A DNA stretch of 64,000 bases from Dysgonomonas hofstadii (GTDB taxonomy: Bacteria; Bacteroidota; Bacteroidia; Bacteroidales; Dysgonomonadaceae), in NCBI RefSeq assembly GCF_014196915.1, contig NZ_JACIEP010000005.1, positions 62,001-126,000 of the forward strand, given 5' to 3'. Below, in pieces: positions 52,181 to 63,400 of the stretch. Positions within the stretch are counted from its first letter, which is position 1. Every line of letters starts with the position of its first letter. The notes beneath the pieces are model-generated. The model was not told where the DNA came from. It saw only the letters and a list, made by a program, of their open reading frames with translations, and did not search any database. The position numbers and the translations under genes are program-made.

Positions 52181-53911
52181 TTATTTATTATCTGCATTCG
52201 TTTTTGCCCTGAACCCTTCCTGAATTGTATATCCCCGTGCTTCGATGCATTCTATGGGCAGGAATTTTGCATAATGGCTGTGCATGGTCGCGGGTAATGC
52301 AATATCGTATGGGGGATAGTAGCTGGCTTTGATAGAAAGATTGTTATTGATGGGATAAGCATAAAATTTACTATCCAGGTCGAACCCTTTTGCCAGTTGC
52401 TGATCCCTTACAGTGTATGGTTTTTCCAGTAGATGCAGAACCAGGTGGGTTTCTTGTCCTTTTGTCTGAGATGAAAAATCGTAATATCTGCTGAAAGTCC
52501 AGAAAAATATGCTAATGATGAATGCTGCAGCAAGGAAATTGCTGAATTTCTTTGCGCTTATTCGCTTATTGCCAAATAACAAGACTGCTCCTATAAATAT
52601 ACTGCCACATAATATGCCAGACAGGAAGCGTATGTCAGGTCCTCCTATTGCCCATACAATGATGGATAATAATATTACTGCATATATCAGACGTATATGG
52701 TTGTCTGTGCTTTTCTTCCTCTTTATAAACAGATATCCAAAAACAGCTAAAGACGCAAATGTGAATAAATATATTATATCGGTCAGGATGTTGATCCATA
52801 ATGGATCTCTGACGCTCATCCATGGGTATTTCAGCGCAATTCGGAAAAAGTAGTATCCGACGTCGAAGATGTAATCTTTTTCTTTTATCGCAACTTCTTT
52901 AGGTACTTTCCAGTCGAAATTGAATAAGTCTATTTCGTGAAGGGGATAGATCAGATAACCTGATATAATTACATTGCGTATCAGCCACAGGATAATAATT
53001 AAAAGGCTGATGGTGACGGCGAATAACAGAGCATTGTATTCCTTTCTTTTGATAAGATGAAAAAGTGAATACAGGCTTATTATACCCAGAGGGAAAAACG
53101 AAAGCTTTATTGTGACCAGAAAAACAGGTAGTATAATTCCTATGAGGTAATTCTTTTTTAACAACTCCGGATATAATATAATACGTGCCAGGATATAAAA
53201 CGCTATAAAGTTAGGTATTATATCTGTCGAAGTATTTCCCAGGAAATATATCGAAATCCAGAATAACAATATATAGGCGATAAGAATAAAAAACCGTTTA
53301 CTTTCATACCGTGATTTGAATAATTCATATAATACCCAGCATGTTATTGTGGTGACAATCAGCGGCTGTAACGGATAGATGGCTTCGTGCAGGAAAAAGC
53401 GAAATGTGAATATGGCACTTATCAGGAAATAATTGGAATTGAATCCAAGTTTACCTTCCAGGTTTGCCAGTCCCGGAACGACGGCATATTCTTCGTTCCA
53501 TCTTATATTCTGGAGATGGTAGAAAGCAGAGTCGTATACCTCGTGTTGCCATGTGAAAAAGAACGTTGATACCAGAATCGATATAACTAATATCGTAATC
53601 TGATAAGGGCTGAGTATTCCCCGGGTTTTCTTTTTCAGACCTGATAAAATATTGTTGGTTTTCCGGTAACTGATTCCCCGATATCCGATGCATACAAATA
53701 GTATAATCGCGAGAAAAATATGGTTGGATGGTAGCCAGAGAGACCATATGGATAGAGGTATTACAAGGAAAGATAGTCCCAGTAATAATTTATCGATGAA
53801 ACCATAATTTTCTTTTGTTTTGCATACTTTATTATATATAACGATCAGCATATCCCCTGATGTATAGAGGATAAAGGATATGATCAGCCATGTAATGAAA
53901 TATGCAAGCAC
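52181..53911 (-). CDS. LIC_10190-type polytopic membrane protein
   Basis: A 576-residue integral membrane protein with roughly 12-14 hydrophobic helices and little soluble domain. The loop after about helix 4 reads WQHEVYDSAFYHLQNIRW then EEYAVVPGLANLEGKLGFNS, where a D-x-x-x-Y-H-L-like acidic loop resembles GT-C glycosyltransferases. I associate it with the LIC_10190 family of membrane proteins of unknown function. It follows thyA by 107 bp, with a perfect inverted repeat between them. Confidence 0.7.
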   Translation of the reverse strand: MLAYFITWLIISFILYTSGDMLIVIYNKVCKTKENYGFIDKLLLGLSFLVIPLSIWSLWLPSNHIFLAIILFVCIGYRGISYRKTNNILSGLKKKTRGILSPYQITILVISILVSTFFFTWQHEVYDSAFYHLQNIRWNEEYAVVPGLANLEGKLGFNSNYFLISAIFTFRFFLHEAIYPLQPLIVTTITCWVLYELFKSRYESKRFFILIAYILLFWISIYFLGNTSTDIIPNFIAFYILARIILYPELLKKNYLIGIILPVFLVTIKLSFFPLGIISLYSLFHLIKRKEYNALLFAVTISLLIIILWLIRNVIISGYLIYPLHEIDLFNFDWKVPKEVAIKEKDYIFDVGYYFFRIALKYPWMSVRDPLWINILTDIIYLFTFASLAVFGYLFIKRKKSTDNHIRLIYAVILLSIIVWAIGGPDIRFLSGILCGSIFIGAVLLFGNKRISAKKFSNFLAAAFIISIFFWTFSRYYDFSSQTKGQETHLVLHLLEKPYTVRDQQLAKGFDLDSKFYAYPINNNLSIKASYYPPYDIALPATMHSHYAKFLPIECIEARGYTIQEGFRAKTNADNK

Positions 53912-53924
53912 TTATTAGAATTAT

Positions 53925-54016
53925 GAATTATGAATGAGAAATTATGAATTATGAATTGATGAGAGTTATAAATTATGTTATTTCATTCATAATTCATAAT
54001 TTCTCATTCATAATTC
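53925..54016. repeat. Perfect 32-bp inverted repeat after thyA
   Basis: Arms 53925-53956 and 53985-54016 are exact reverse complements, separated by 28 bp, composed of GAATTATGAAT-type units. It adjoins the thyA stop codon and could act as a 3' hairpin for thyA mRNA. Confidence 0.92.
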
Positions 54017-54018
54017 TT

Positions 54019-54813
54019 TTACACCGCCACTTCACCTTTAATATGCGGATGAGGATCATAACCGACCAACTCGAAATCTTCAAATTTAAAATCAAAGATA
54101 CTTTTAACATCAGGATTTATCTTCATTACAGGCAACGGCCTGAAATCACGGGTTAATTGTAATTTGACCTGATCCAGATGGTTTGTGTAGATGTGCGCGT
54201 CGCCCAGCGTGTGAACGAATTCCCCGGCTTCAAGTCCTGTCACCTGTGCCATCATTTGCAGGAGCAGTGCGTAGGATGCTATATTGAACGGTACACCCAA
54301 AAAAATGTCAGCGCTGCGTTGGTAAAGATGCAGGCTTAGTTTTCCATTGGCTACATAGAACTGAAAAAATGCATGGCAGGGTGGGAGATTCATATTTTTA
54401 ATGTCACCTACATTCCATGCGCTTACAATAATACGGCGCGAATCAGGATTGGTTTTTATTGTATTTACTACTTCGGTTATCTGGTCGATGTGTCCACCGT
54501 CGTAATCAGGCCACGACCGCCATTGGTAACCATAGATATGTCCGAGGTTTCCATTCTCATCGGCCCATTCGTTCCAGATGCGAACCCCATGATCTTGCAG
54601 GTATTTCGCATTGGTGTCGCCAGCCAGAAACCAGAGCAGTTCGTATATAATAGATTTTAAATGTAATTTCTTTGTTGTTAGTACAGGAAACCCGTCTGCC
54701 AGATTGTAACGGCTCTGATGCCCGAATACGCTTATTGTGCCTGTTCCTGTGCGGTCGCTTTTTTGTACGCCTTCATCGAGGACCCGCTCCAGTAAATCGT
54801 GATATTGTTTCAT
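54019..54813 (-). CDS. thyA: Thymidylate synthase
   Basis: Methylates dUMP to dTMP with methylenetetrahydrofolate. The 264-residue length is standard. [13 protein letters not shown], the catalytic [11 protein letters not shown] (nucleophilic Cys), [20 protein letters not shown] and [11 protein letters not shown] are intact. A dihydrofolate reductase gene is not adjacent. Confidence 0.98.
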   Translation of the reverse strand: MKQYHDLLERVLDEGVQKSDRTGTGTISVFGHQSRYNLADGFPVLTTKKLHLKSIIYELLWFLAGDTNAKYLQDHGVRIWNEWADENGNLGHIYGYQWRSWPDYDGGHIDQITEVVNTIKTNPDSRRIIVSAWNVGDIKNMNLPPCHAFFQFYVANGKLSLHLYQRSADIFLGVPFNIASYALLLQMMAQVTGLEAGEFVHTLGDAHIYTNHLDQVKLQLTRDFRPLPVMKINPDVKSIFDFKFEDFELVGYDPHPHIKGEVAV

Positions 54814-54840
54814 TTTATTTTCCTCAACTTTTATTAGAGT

Positions 54841-54849
54841 GCAAAGTTA
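54841..54849 (-). promoter_or_regulatory. -7 promoter box of thyA
   Basis: TAACTTTGC on the minus strand, 27 bp before the ATG. Confidence 0.7.
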
Positions 54850-54853
54850 CTAA

Positions 54854-54893
54854 AAAAACAAAAGCTATACCTTTATAATTAGATATAGCTTTT
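54854..54893 (-). terminator. Terminator of rprY
   Basis: Ten-pair stem (54860-54869 with 54884-54893), then GTTTTTTTA on the minus strand. It ends directly before the thyA promoter. Confidence 0.85.
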
Positions 54894-54914
54894 ATAATTT
54901 ATTGAAACGAATGT

Positions 54915-55628
54915 TTACTCAGCACCTTCTTCTTCGTTCACAGGGGCTATCAGCTTATAACCTTTACCGTGTATGTTGATTATCTCAATACTAGGATCAG
55001 GTTTCAACAGTTTACGAAGTTTAGTAATGTACACGTCCATACTACGGGCATTGAAATAGTTATCGTCTACCCATATTTGTTTAAGGGCATGATTCCTTTC
55101 CAGAATGTCGTTAGCATGAGCGCACAACAATGCGAGAAGTTCAGCTTCTTTAGTTGTCAGTTTAGTGCTGTTGCCGTTAATAGTCAGAATTTGTTTCTGA
55201 GTATCAAAGTTCATACTTCCAAACTGGTAAATCTGCTGTTCTTTGCTTCTTTTGCCTTTTACCCGGCGGAAGATGGCTTCGATACGCAGTACAAGCTCTT
55301 CCATACTGAATGGCTTGGTTATATAGTCATCAGCGCCGGCTTTGAAACCTTCCAGAATATCGTCTTTCATATTCTTGGCTGTCAAGAATATGATCGGGAT
55401 CTCTGTGTTTATAGCCCTGATTTCTTTAACCAAAGTGATACCATCCTTCTTGGGCATCATCACATCGAGTATGCACAGATCATATTTTTCTTTTACAAAC
55501 CCCTTGTATCCGGCTTCCCCGTCGGTGTATAAGTCTGTGTCATAACCTTTTGCCTGAAGATACTCTCTCAGTAGCATGCCGAGATTCTCGTCATCTTCAC
55601 ATAAAAATAATTTCAATCTTTCTTCCAT
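54915..55628 (-). CDS. rprY: OmpR-family response regulator RprY
   Basis: A 237-residue DNA-binding regulator: receiver domain with acidic pocket (LFLCEDDENLG), phospho-Asp in LCILDVMMPKKDG, Thr/Lys switch residues in IIFLTAKN and DDYITKPFSMEELV, then a winged-helix domain (about 135-230). It closely fits Bacteroides RprY, which binds promoters of envelope and redox genes. It lies 36 bp after its sensor kinase gene. Confidence 0.93.
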   Translation of the reverse strand: MEERLKLFLCEDDENLGMLLREYLQAKGYDTDLYTDGEAGYKGFVKEKYDLCILDVMMPKKDGITLVKEIRAINTEIPIIFLTAKNMKDDILEGFKAGADDYITKPFSMEELVLRIEAIFRRVKGKRSKEQQIYQFGSMNFDTQKQILTINGNSTKLTTKEAELLALLCAHANDILERNHALKQIWVDDNYFNARSMDVYITKLRKLLKPDPSIEIINIHGKGYKLIAPVNEEEGAE

Positions 55629-55664
55629 AACTTACTTATTTAACTTATTTACAATCTCCAATTT

Positions 55665-57245
55665 TTAATCACTATTTTTCATAACGGGCAGGCAAATTAT
55701 AAATTTGGTGCCTTTGCCAAGTTCACTCTCGGCCTTTATTGTTCCTTTATGATCCTCTACTATTTTTCTTACATATGCCAGTCCCAGTCCGAAGCCTTTC
55801 ACATCGTGCCTGTTACCGGTAGATACGCGGTAGAAACGTTCAAATATTTTCTTTACATATTCCTTCCTGATACCTATTCCATTATCTTCGATGGAAATGT
55901 AGATTTTATTACTATTGTTCCACGTCCGTATCATTAATTCCAACGGGACGTCTTCACGCCTGTATTTTACCGAATTGTCCAGCAGGTTGAATAACACATT
56001 CGTAAAGTGCATTTTGTCTGCATTTATTGTGGACTCGGTAGCTTCCAGATCGATGTCGAGGTTTCCTCCAAATTTTTCGACTTTTAACTGGAAGGTGTTA
56101 GCAACATGTACAACGATATCGTTTGCGTCGAGTTCTTTCATTTTGAGCGTCGCCTTTTGCTTTTCGAAAAGGGACATCTGCAAGACTTTCTCTACCTGCA
56201 GGCTCAAACGCTCGGTTTCGTCGTTTATAACCCCCGATATATGCTTAAATACCTCGGGCGATTTGGTTATCGAACCGTCTTTCAACATTTGCGCTGCCAA
56301 CGAAATTGTCGACACCGGGGTTTTCAGCTCGTGAGTCATGTTGTTCATGAAATCACTCTTCATTTCCGATAAACGCTTTTGCCGGAATGTGATGAATATT
56401 GTTATAATAAATGTGACCAGCAGGATGAAGGAAAATCCGATTGCCGGATACAGGAAGTATATTTCCCGGAATATATATTTCGATTTATCGGGAAAGAATA
56501 CCTTCAGGTAAACAACTTTATCAGGCCGGTCGTTTGGGAAAATAGGCCTTGAATAATAATCCTTTCTTCCTTCCATTGTAAAGAGAGGCTGCTGATATAT
56601 TGGTTTATTGTTCCTGTCTACTACTTCATACTGGAATGGCAACTCTATGCCATTTACTTTTATTTCGTTTTTTATACTGGTCTCCAGTTCTTTAAAGTTC
56701 ACACGTTCTTCGATAGGCACATTACTGGCCGTACTCATTAGCTGGGTTATGACCTCATCCACTATGTTGGTTTCATATATGAGCCTTTTTTTCTCCTCGT
56801 CCTGCATATCGAAAATCGTTTTCGATATGGCATTGGTTCGGTCTTTTGCCGGTGACTGGAATACCTGGCTCTTTGGTGGGGTCTGTATTGTACTCGAAAT
56901 ATTATATTCAATATTTACTTCAGAACCATCATCAGCTTTCATTTTTCCCCTTAGCTGGTGTGTAACCGTTTCTTCCTGATATTGCTGATTCTGAAGAGCT
57001 AATGCCCTGTTGTAAGCGGCTGCCTGCTTTTTCTGGTATTCCAGCGACTCTTCACTGAGATACTTTTTTACCTGGTCTTTTTGTATATCTGTCGAAACCT
57101 TCTCGAGGCTCCTGTTTATGGCTTCATCAAATTGTTCGTTTCGCCAGCCTATTGTTTCTTTCAGATACTCTATTTGTATGTATATGAGGCCGGAAAAAGC
57201 GACTGCCATTATTGCGGCTAATATCCAAATTGTCGATTTTCTCAT
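55665..57245 (-). CDS. rprX: Sensor histidine kinase RprX
   Basis: A 526-residue inner-membrane kinase: transmembrane helix 1 at about 7-27, a large periplasmic sensor region, transmembrane helix 2 at about 263-287 (IYFLYPAIGFSFILLVTF), HisKA with FMNNMTHELKTPVSTISL, and a HATPase domain with NLLDNSVKYRR, ISIEDNGIGI and GFGLGLAYVRKI. Domain layout and partner identify it as RprX. A promoter box lies at 57331-57339. Confidence 0.93.
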   Translation of the reverse strand: MRKSTIWILAAIMAVAFSGLIYIQIEYLKETIGWRNEQFDEAINRSLEKVSTDIQKDQVKKYLSEESLEYQKKQAAAYNRALALQNQQYQEETVTHQLRGKMKADDGSEVNIEYNISSTIQTPPKSQVFQSPAKDRTNAISKTIFDMQDEEKKRLIYETNIVDEVITQLMSTASNVPIEERVNFKELETSIKNEIKVNGIELPFQYEVVDRNNKPIYQQPLFTMEGRKDYYSRPIFPNDRPDKVVYLKVFFPDKSKYIFREIYFLYPAIGFSFILLVTFIITIFITFRQKRLSEMKSDFMNNMTHELKTPVSTISLAAQMLKDGSITKSPEVFKHISGVINDETERLSLQVEKVLQMSLFEKQKATLKMKELDANDIVVHVANTFQLKVEKFGGNLDIDLEATESTINADKMHFTNVLFNLLDNSVKYRREDVPLELMIRTWNNSNKIYISIEDNGIGIRKEYVKKIFERFYRVSTGNRHDVKGFGLGLAYVRKIVEDHKGTIKAESELGKGTKFIICLPVMKNSD

Positions 57246-57330
57246 TTTTTTGTGGCCTGTTCTTTAATTAAAAAGCTATATATATTTATATATATTAAAT
57301 TACACATCTAATTTACTATTTAACAATTAA

Positions 57331-57339
57331 GCAAAGATA
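57331..57339 (-). promoter_or_regulatory. -7 promoter box of rprXY
   Basis: TATCTTTGC on the minus strand, 85 bp before the rprX start; a second box TATATTTGC is at 57391-57399. Confidence 0.6.
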
Positions 57340-57405
57340 TTGTTTAACATTTGAAAAAATAAACTTAACAGTATTTTTTTTTTTATGCAAGCAAATATAC
57401 GTATT

Positions 57406-60400
57406 TTATTGTATAAGAGTAAATTTTAAGCTTATTCCAAAATTACTGTTAGTTGTTGCATACGCCGACGATGTAATGAGTGGCTTGTTCAGTATACGGT
57501 CGTAAAACGCCCGTAAAGTGAGTGCCCGGCTCATCGTATAATCGGCTGATACTTTTAATGTAACAATAGTCGTGCCACTTGTTGCCTGAGTGAAATTTTC
57601 CTGTATTTTTCGCAGCAGGGCAGCAGTTGTTTTATATGATATATCAGCTTTTATATTCAGATCATTATTGATTTGCGATGTCCCGCTCCTGTGAATTCCC
57701 AGTATCCTGTTAAACTCATTGATGCGGTACCCCAGTCCGACTACGAATTCTTTCTGCGTAGATTCTATTATCTGGTAAGATGACATATTAAGGGTTAACG
57801 TGCGTGCGTTGTTATAACGCGCGTTGATATTCATATTGTTATTTAATGTACCGTCGATCCCAAACAACGGATTAAATACTTCGGATATTCCCACCGATGA
57901 AATATCGTAAGGTGAGGACGGAACTGGATTTCCGTTTAGTACATCACGTATAAAACCGAGGTCGTCGCCTGTGTCCATCCATCCCGAATACGAACTGTAA
58001 TTGCTTACCTGATAGTAACATGAATAGGCATGACTCAACCGCAGTGATTTTACCCTGTCTTTCAGGAACGATATTTTGGAGAGCCCGTCATAAGAAATCG
58101 TCCAGTTTGGCAGTAGGGCTAATAGCGAAGGAAATGCCGAAAGGGTAATTTTCCCTGCATCACGGCCTGTATACGCCGAGATGAATGCCGGAATGAGCAC
58201 ATCTGCCGAATTTATATCCACTTCTCCCAAGGCCGGGGTATACTGTTCTCCCTGAAATAATCCTCCGGCTACTTCTGCCATAAATCCACCGGAAGGATAT
58301 GTTCTGCCTGCGTATTTAGCTTCCAGCCTGTTTTTTATAATGCGTCTGTTCTCCAGGAATGTTTCGAAAGCCTTCGAGTAATAATTATTATCGGCATTAC
58401 TGCTCCTGAGGGCTGTCGATAGGGCTACTGTGGTCATGGAGAAACTACCTCCCAGATTGCGGGGCGAACCATCGTACATATATTGAACCTCTGTCCGCTT
58501 ATTTCTTTCATAGTTGGCGTTTAGTTCTATCTTTAAGTCTTTGATTGGTTCCAGTTGCGCCCTGAACTCGAATTTTTCCATATTGTTATATATGGCTGGA
58601 TTTATGTTGAGGCTATCATTCATAACAAGCCAGTTCCTTTCAAGAGACTTGTCTATAAAATCCTGTCCACCATCGAAGCCGAAAGCAAATCCTAATCCCG
58701 GAACCAGCCCGTAATCAGAGTTCTTTTGACCGAAAATGTCACCGATACCCGGACGGAATCCAGATATGTAAGTTTCGTTTCTTTTCGAATAATTAAAGTT
58801 AATGGTACGTACAGACATTAGTGCCCTTGCCGAATAATCGGCGATGTCTTTCAGTACTTTCGATCCTTCTCCGTCTTGCTTGTACTTGCCCACAATATTT
58901 ATTTCTATATTGGCAGAATCCTTGTTGGTGATAAGAATCGTATTATCGTCTTTTTTCTTAAATTTTATAGGATATATTTTTCCGTCTTTGCGGGCGTTTA
59001 CCTCTATGTCTTTTGTTTTCAGGTTGTGAGAGACTGTTATCGCAGAGTCTTTCGTCAGGGATACATTGTGTGAGAACCGACGCCTTTCAGGTTCCCGTTT
59101 TTGCCTTTCTCTTTCCCGTTGAGCTGGCGATTGAGGTCTTCTTCTGCCGTCGAAGCGTTCGTTCACTTGTTTCAGATATTCTATTTTATTATAGAAATTT
59201 GTCAGGTTCAGCCTGTTGGTGAAATCGAGCGTCATATTGTTACTGATGGTATTGCCTATTTCCACATCGTCGATTTTCGCTCCCCGGTCCCATTGATAAC
59301 CGCTTTGATAGCTGGCATTAGAGTCTATCCAGTCCAGTACGGGTATACTGCGGAAAGGCAGTTGGTAGGTCAACCTGGTAACTTGCCTGTAAGACAGCGG
59401 ATCGCCCAGGCTTTTGAGGCTGCGTATAACAGCATCTTTCCATATCTCGTAATCGTCAGGATTTTGTTTCTTATTTACTTGCAGGTATGGTTCTTCTATC
59501 TCGGCTCTTGTACCCGACTGGAAAGCAAACTTCAGGTTACGGGTAAAATCCCAGTTGATATTGAAATCCCTGTCCCACAGGAATGACTGGCTCCACGACA
59601 GGAATTGGTATTGATCGTTTGTCCCGCCCAGGGTATAGCTTTCTATGTCGCGTGTGGTGGTTTCGGTGTAGTAACGTGTAATATTCGAATCGAATGATAT
59701 AGAACTAGGTAAATAATTGAAGCCTAGCGATTTCAGGAATTTGTTTGCTCCGCTACTATTTTTTATGTTTTTGAAAGGTTCCCATGTCTTACTCAACGGT
59801 ACGTAAATATAACTGAGCGTTGCCTTATAATTTTTAGTCAGATCGTATACTGTGGTCGGATTTTTTGTTTCCGTCTGACTATATGAATAACCGAAACTGA
59901 AATTTGCCGGGTCGTAAGGCATAGGTGTTTTGCTCTGTATGTCTACTTTGACGTTATTGAAGCTAATGCTTTTTGTCGTGGTTTTATCTTGCGCCAGACT
60001 CTTTATCGAATCTTTTTGGGCCTTGGTATCCACAAGGCTCAGTGCTTCTTTCAGGGTTACGTCCTGGTCGAACGGGTCATATTCAGGAGTGGATGTCTGG
60101 TTGGAATAAGAGTAATATACAGGCAATTTCACTTTTGCCTGTTCGGGCAGAAAACGGCCCAGTTCCACGCTGGCTGCTATACTATAGCTGGTATAGTCGT
60201 CCATACGCCTTTCCATGAGACTTTGATCCAAAGCCCCGAATCCTACGGTCTCTTTTCGTCCCGATACGGAGATGGTACCTACATCCGACAATGCAATGTT
60301 GAGATTGCCTTGTGCAGCCCATCCGCCGTCTTCGTCAAAGTCGGTAAGGCGCAGTTCGTTTATCCATATTTCACCTGATTTGGTGGTGCGGGAGTTGTTT

Positions 60401-63400
60401 CTGACACCGACCATTATCACATTGATATCCGACAGCGAAGGATTACCTATTACGCTGACTTTGTTTTCCGGCTTTTCAGGATCGTATTCGTGATACAGGG
60501 TGGTATATGAAACGGACGATCCGGCTTTCCTTTTTTCCTTGTTGCGGTTAAGCTTTATATCTTTCAGTAATTCCAACGGAAAGTCGAACATATTGCCCGT
60601 AGGCCATACAGCATACCGGTCGTTTGTGTTATTGGTACTGTACGAACCTTCTGGTGTGATGCTCAGGGGAATTTCGTATTCATAATAGTTGTTTTTATAA
60701 TCAGACCCCAGACGGAGGAAAACCGTCAGCTCTCCTTTCGAAACTTTTTCCTTGTCGATTACTTCCTCGGCATGAGTGAACAGTTGCAGGCGCTTGTATC
60801 TTCTCAGGTCGTAATATGTGTTTTTATAAATAGCACGGGCGTCGCCTGCATCCAGATCTAGAATCCGCAGAGAAAGAGCCTGTTCGTTTTCCCTTATGAT
60901 TTGTGCCTGGTCGGGATCCTGTTGGCGGCTGATGCCTGGAGGAACGACATAATTCACAGGTTTTTTCTCCGAGTTTTCTTCTATGTTTACCGTTGCTATA
61001 TCTATTGTTCCACTGCCCGATGGTTCATCGTTCTTGTTCAGTGTTTGTTCGTATGCACGCCAGTCGCCACGAACCAGCTGAAGCGTCCCGAAACGCAGGA
61101 AAGTGGTTTGCGCGAAGTTGTGTAAGTACATTCTCATGAAACGGATGCTCTTAAAATCCTGTATGTTTCCTACTCTTTTTTCATATTGACGCACAGGTAC
61201 TTTGAACTGGTACCAGGTGATTTCCGAATCCTGCTCTTTGCCATTTCGAAGATTTACTTTTACTTTCCGGCTGTCGGCGATATAATTCTGCCCGACATTC
61301 ATTTTATTCGGATCAAGCTCTATCTTGTATTGAAAGTAAGATTCGGTTTCGTTCAGGGTATTGTCCTGATCTATATCTTCTACATCGGGAACACTTTTTG
61401 CCGCTGTAGAATAGCTTTCGCCCGAGTCGCTGGTGTCAGGAGAGTTCCCTTCTGTGTTGTTGTAATATTTGTAACGGTCGAGAATGCTTACTTTATCGCG
61501 GTCGTAATCAGCTCCACGGTAGAAGTGATAGGTGTCTCCGGCCGGATCGTTGAGCGGAGAGAACGGATCGTTACGAAGAGCCTCTCTGGCAGAAGCATTC
61601 AATTTATTTTCGAATTGGGTTACATAATCACTGTAGGTGTTGTATTGGAATTCTTCTTCTGTGCTGAGTCCATTGAGTCCGACATCTTGTTTGCGGCGGC
61701 CCTCGGTTCCATTATTGTTATCGAATGCATAGACGGTTGATTGTCTTTTAGGTACTTTGCCCCATACTGTCCACTCTACGGCGTCGGGGTCATCATCTGT
61801 CGGCAAACCGTTTTCATAGAATTTTTTCCCATCTTTGAGAACATCTTCTGAAATTTCTCCCAGATTAATGTATAGGTCGCCCCCTTCGTTTTGTGTTATA
61901 TTGTTATATACAAACGGGTCCATCAGCCAGAATTCAATGTATTCTACATTCGATGTTTCAAAGTCCCTTACGTCCATTTTGCGGGTGATACCTCCCCATT
62001 TTTCTTTTGGAGTAATAAATTTGCCATCAGAGCCTATGTCCGAGGCAACTACATTGTAAGGGCCTCTTTCTCCAGGGTAGAAAGACAGGTTCAGTGCCGA
62101 AATCGTGGCGGCTTCATTATATGCCAGGTCTTTGTTCGGATATATTTCATTAATATAAATCTCACGCACAAAGTGATTTGATAGTTGATCCAGATCATCT
62201 TTTATATGTTGAGGAGTCAGCGACGAACCTTTGCGGTTAAATAATCCGTCTATCGAAAACCATGACAGCAGCGCCCTGTTCTTCCCATAGTTTATGTCGT
62301 TGCTTAATTTCGATTCTTCAAACATACTTGGGGTTGACGATAATGTCCAGGCATACGGACTTTTTATGTCGATACGTGACTGGGATGATTCAAAATCGTC
62401 AAGATACGAATATCCACCGGCTTCTTTATTTTGGTAATGCCCGGCGATCAGATGCGCAAATTCGGCATTGAAGTTTATTTGCGACGGTTGTGTTGCGTTT
62501 ACAAACGGCAGTTTATCAATCAGGTTGGTAAGCCACATCGATTCGGTTCGGAATGAGGTGTTTAGTCCCCACAGGGTATTTTTTACCGATTCGTTTCCGA
62601 TTTCGGTTTTGGTGGTCAGCGGCTTTTCGTAATAGTGCATGATGGTACCGCCGATATTGAAATTTTTGGAAATATCGTAGCTCAGGTTAAGCCCTAGTAA
62701 TGTTTTTCTTTGCATACTCAGTGACATGCCTTCGCTCGTTACCTGTATGGGGGTATTCGAATCTATCAGGTTCTGGTTGATGATGGTTACTTTACCTGCA
62801 ATATAATCGACAATGTAGTCTACACCCTCTGTCAGCGGAGCTCCTGCTGCTGTGAGTACTACAGATCCTTGTGGGATATTTGTTGATCCAAGATCTATTT
62901 CCGCATTGTTTGTACCCGATCCCCTGTACGATCCAAATAGCTTGAACTTGTTTTTCTCTGCTATCTGGCGTGCAACAGTAAGTGTAGAGTCGTATAATTC
63001 GTCATAAACATATTTATCTGCTATTGCATCGTATCCTATCTTCTTTCGCAAGTGGTCACCGAATGGCTCTACCACAGGAAAGAAGATACGTCCGGTCTGG
63101 GAGTTGACGGTGAATCCTTCCACGAAGTCGAAAATACCATCGCCCGAGATCGTGTCGCCCCGGTTTACTTCATTGTTACGGGAATCCAGCCGGTCGAGGC
63201 TCATCACCTGCAACAGACGTTGGTTTTTTATCTTACCTTCGGGGATATAGTTGATATATGTACCCAGTGTATCTGATTGATAGGAGATATTCAGCCGGAA
63301 GCGGTCTTGCTGTATGGCGTTGTCGCTGATGCGGTAAACGTTTTTCATCATCAGATCCCATGAGTAAGAGGATGGAGTAAGAGAAACAGGCTTTAATAAT

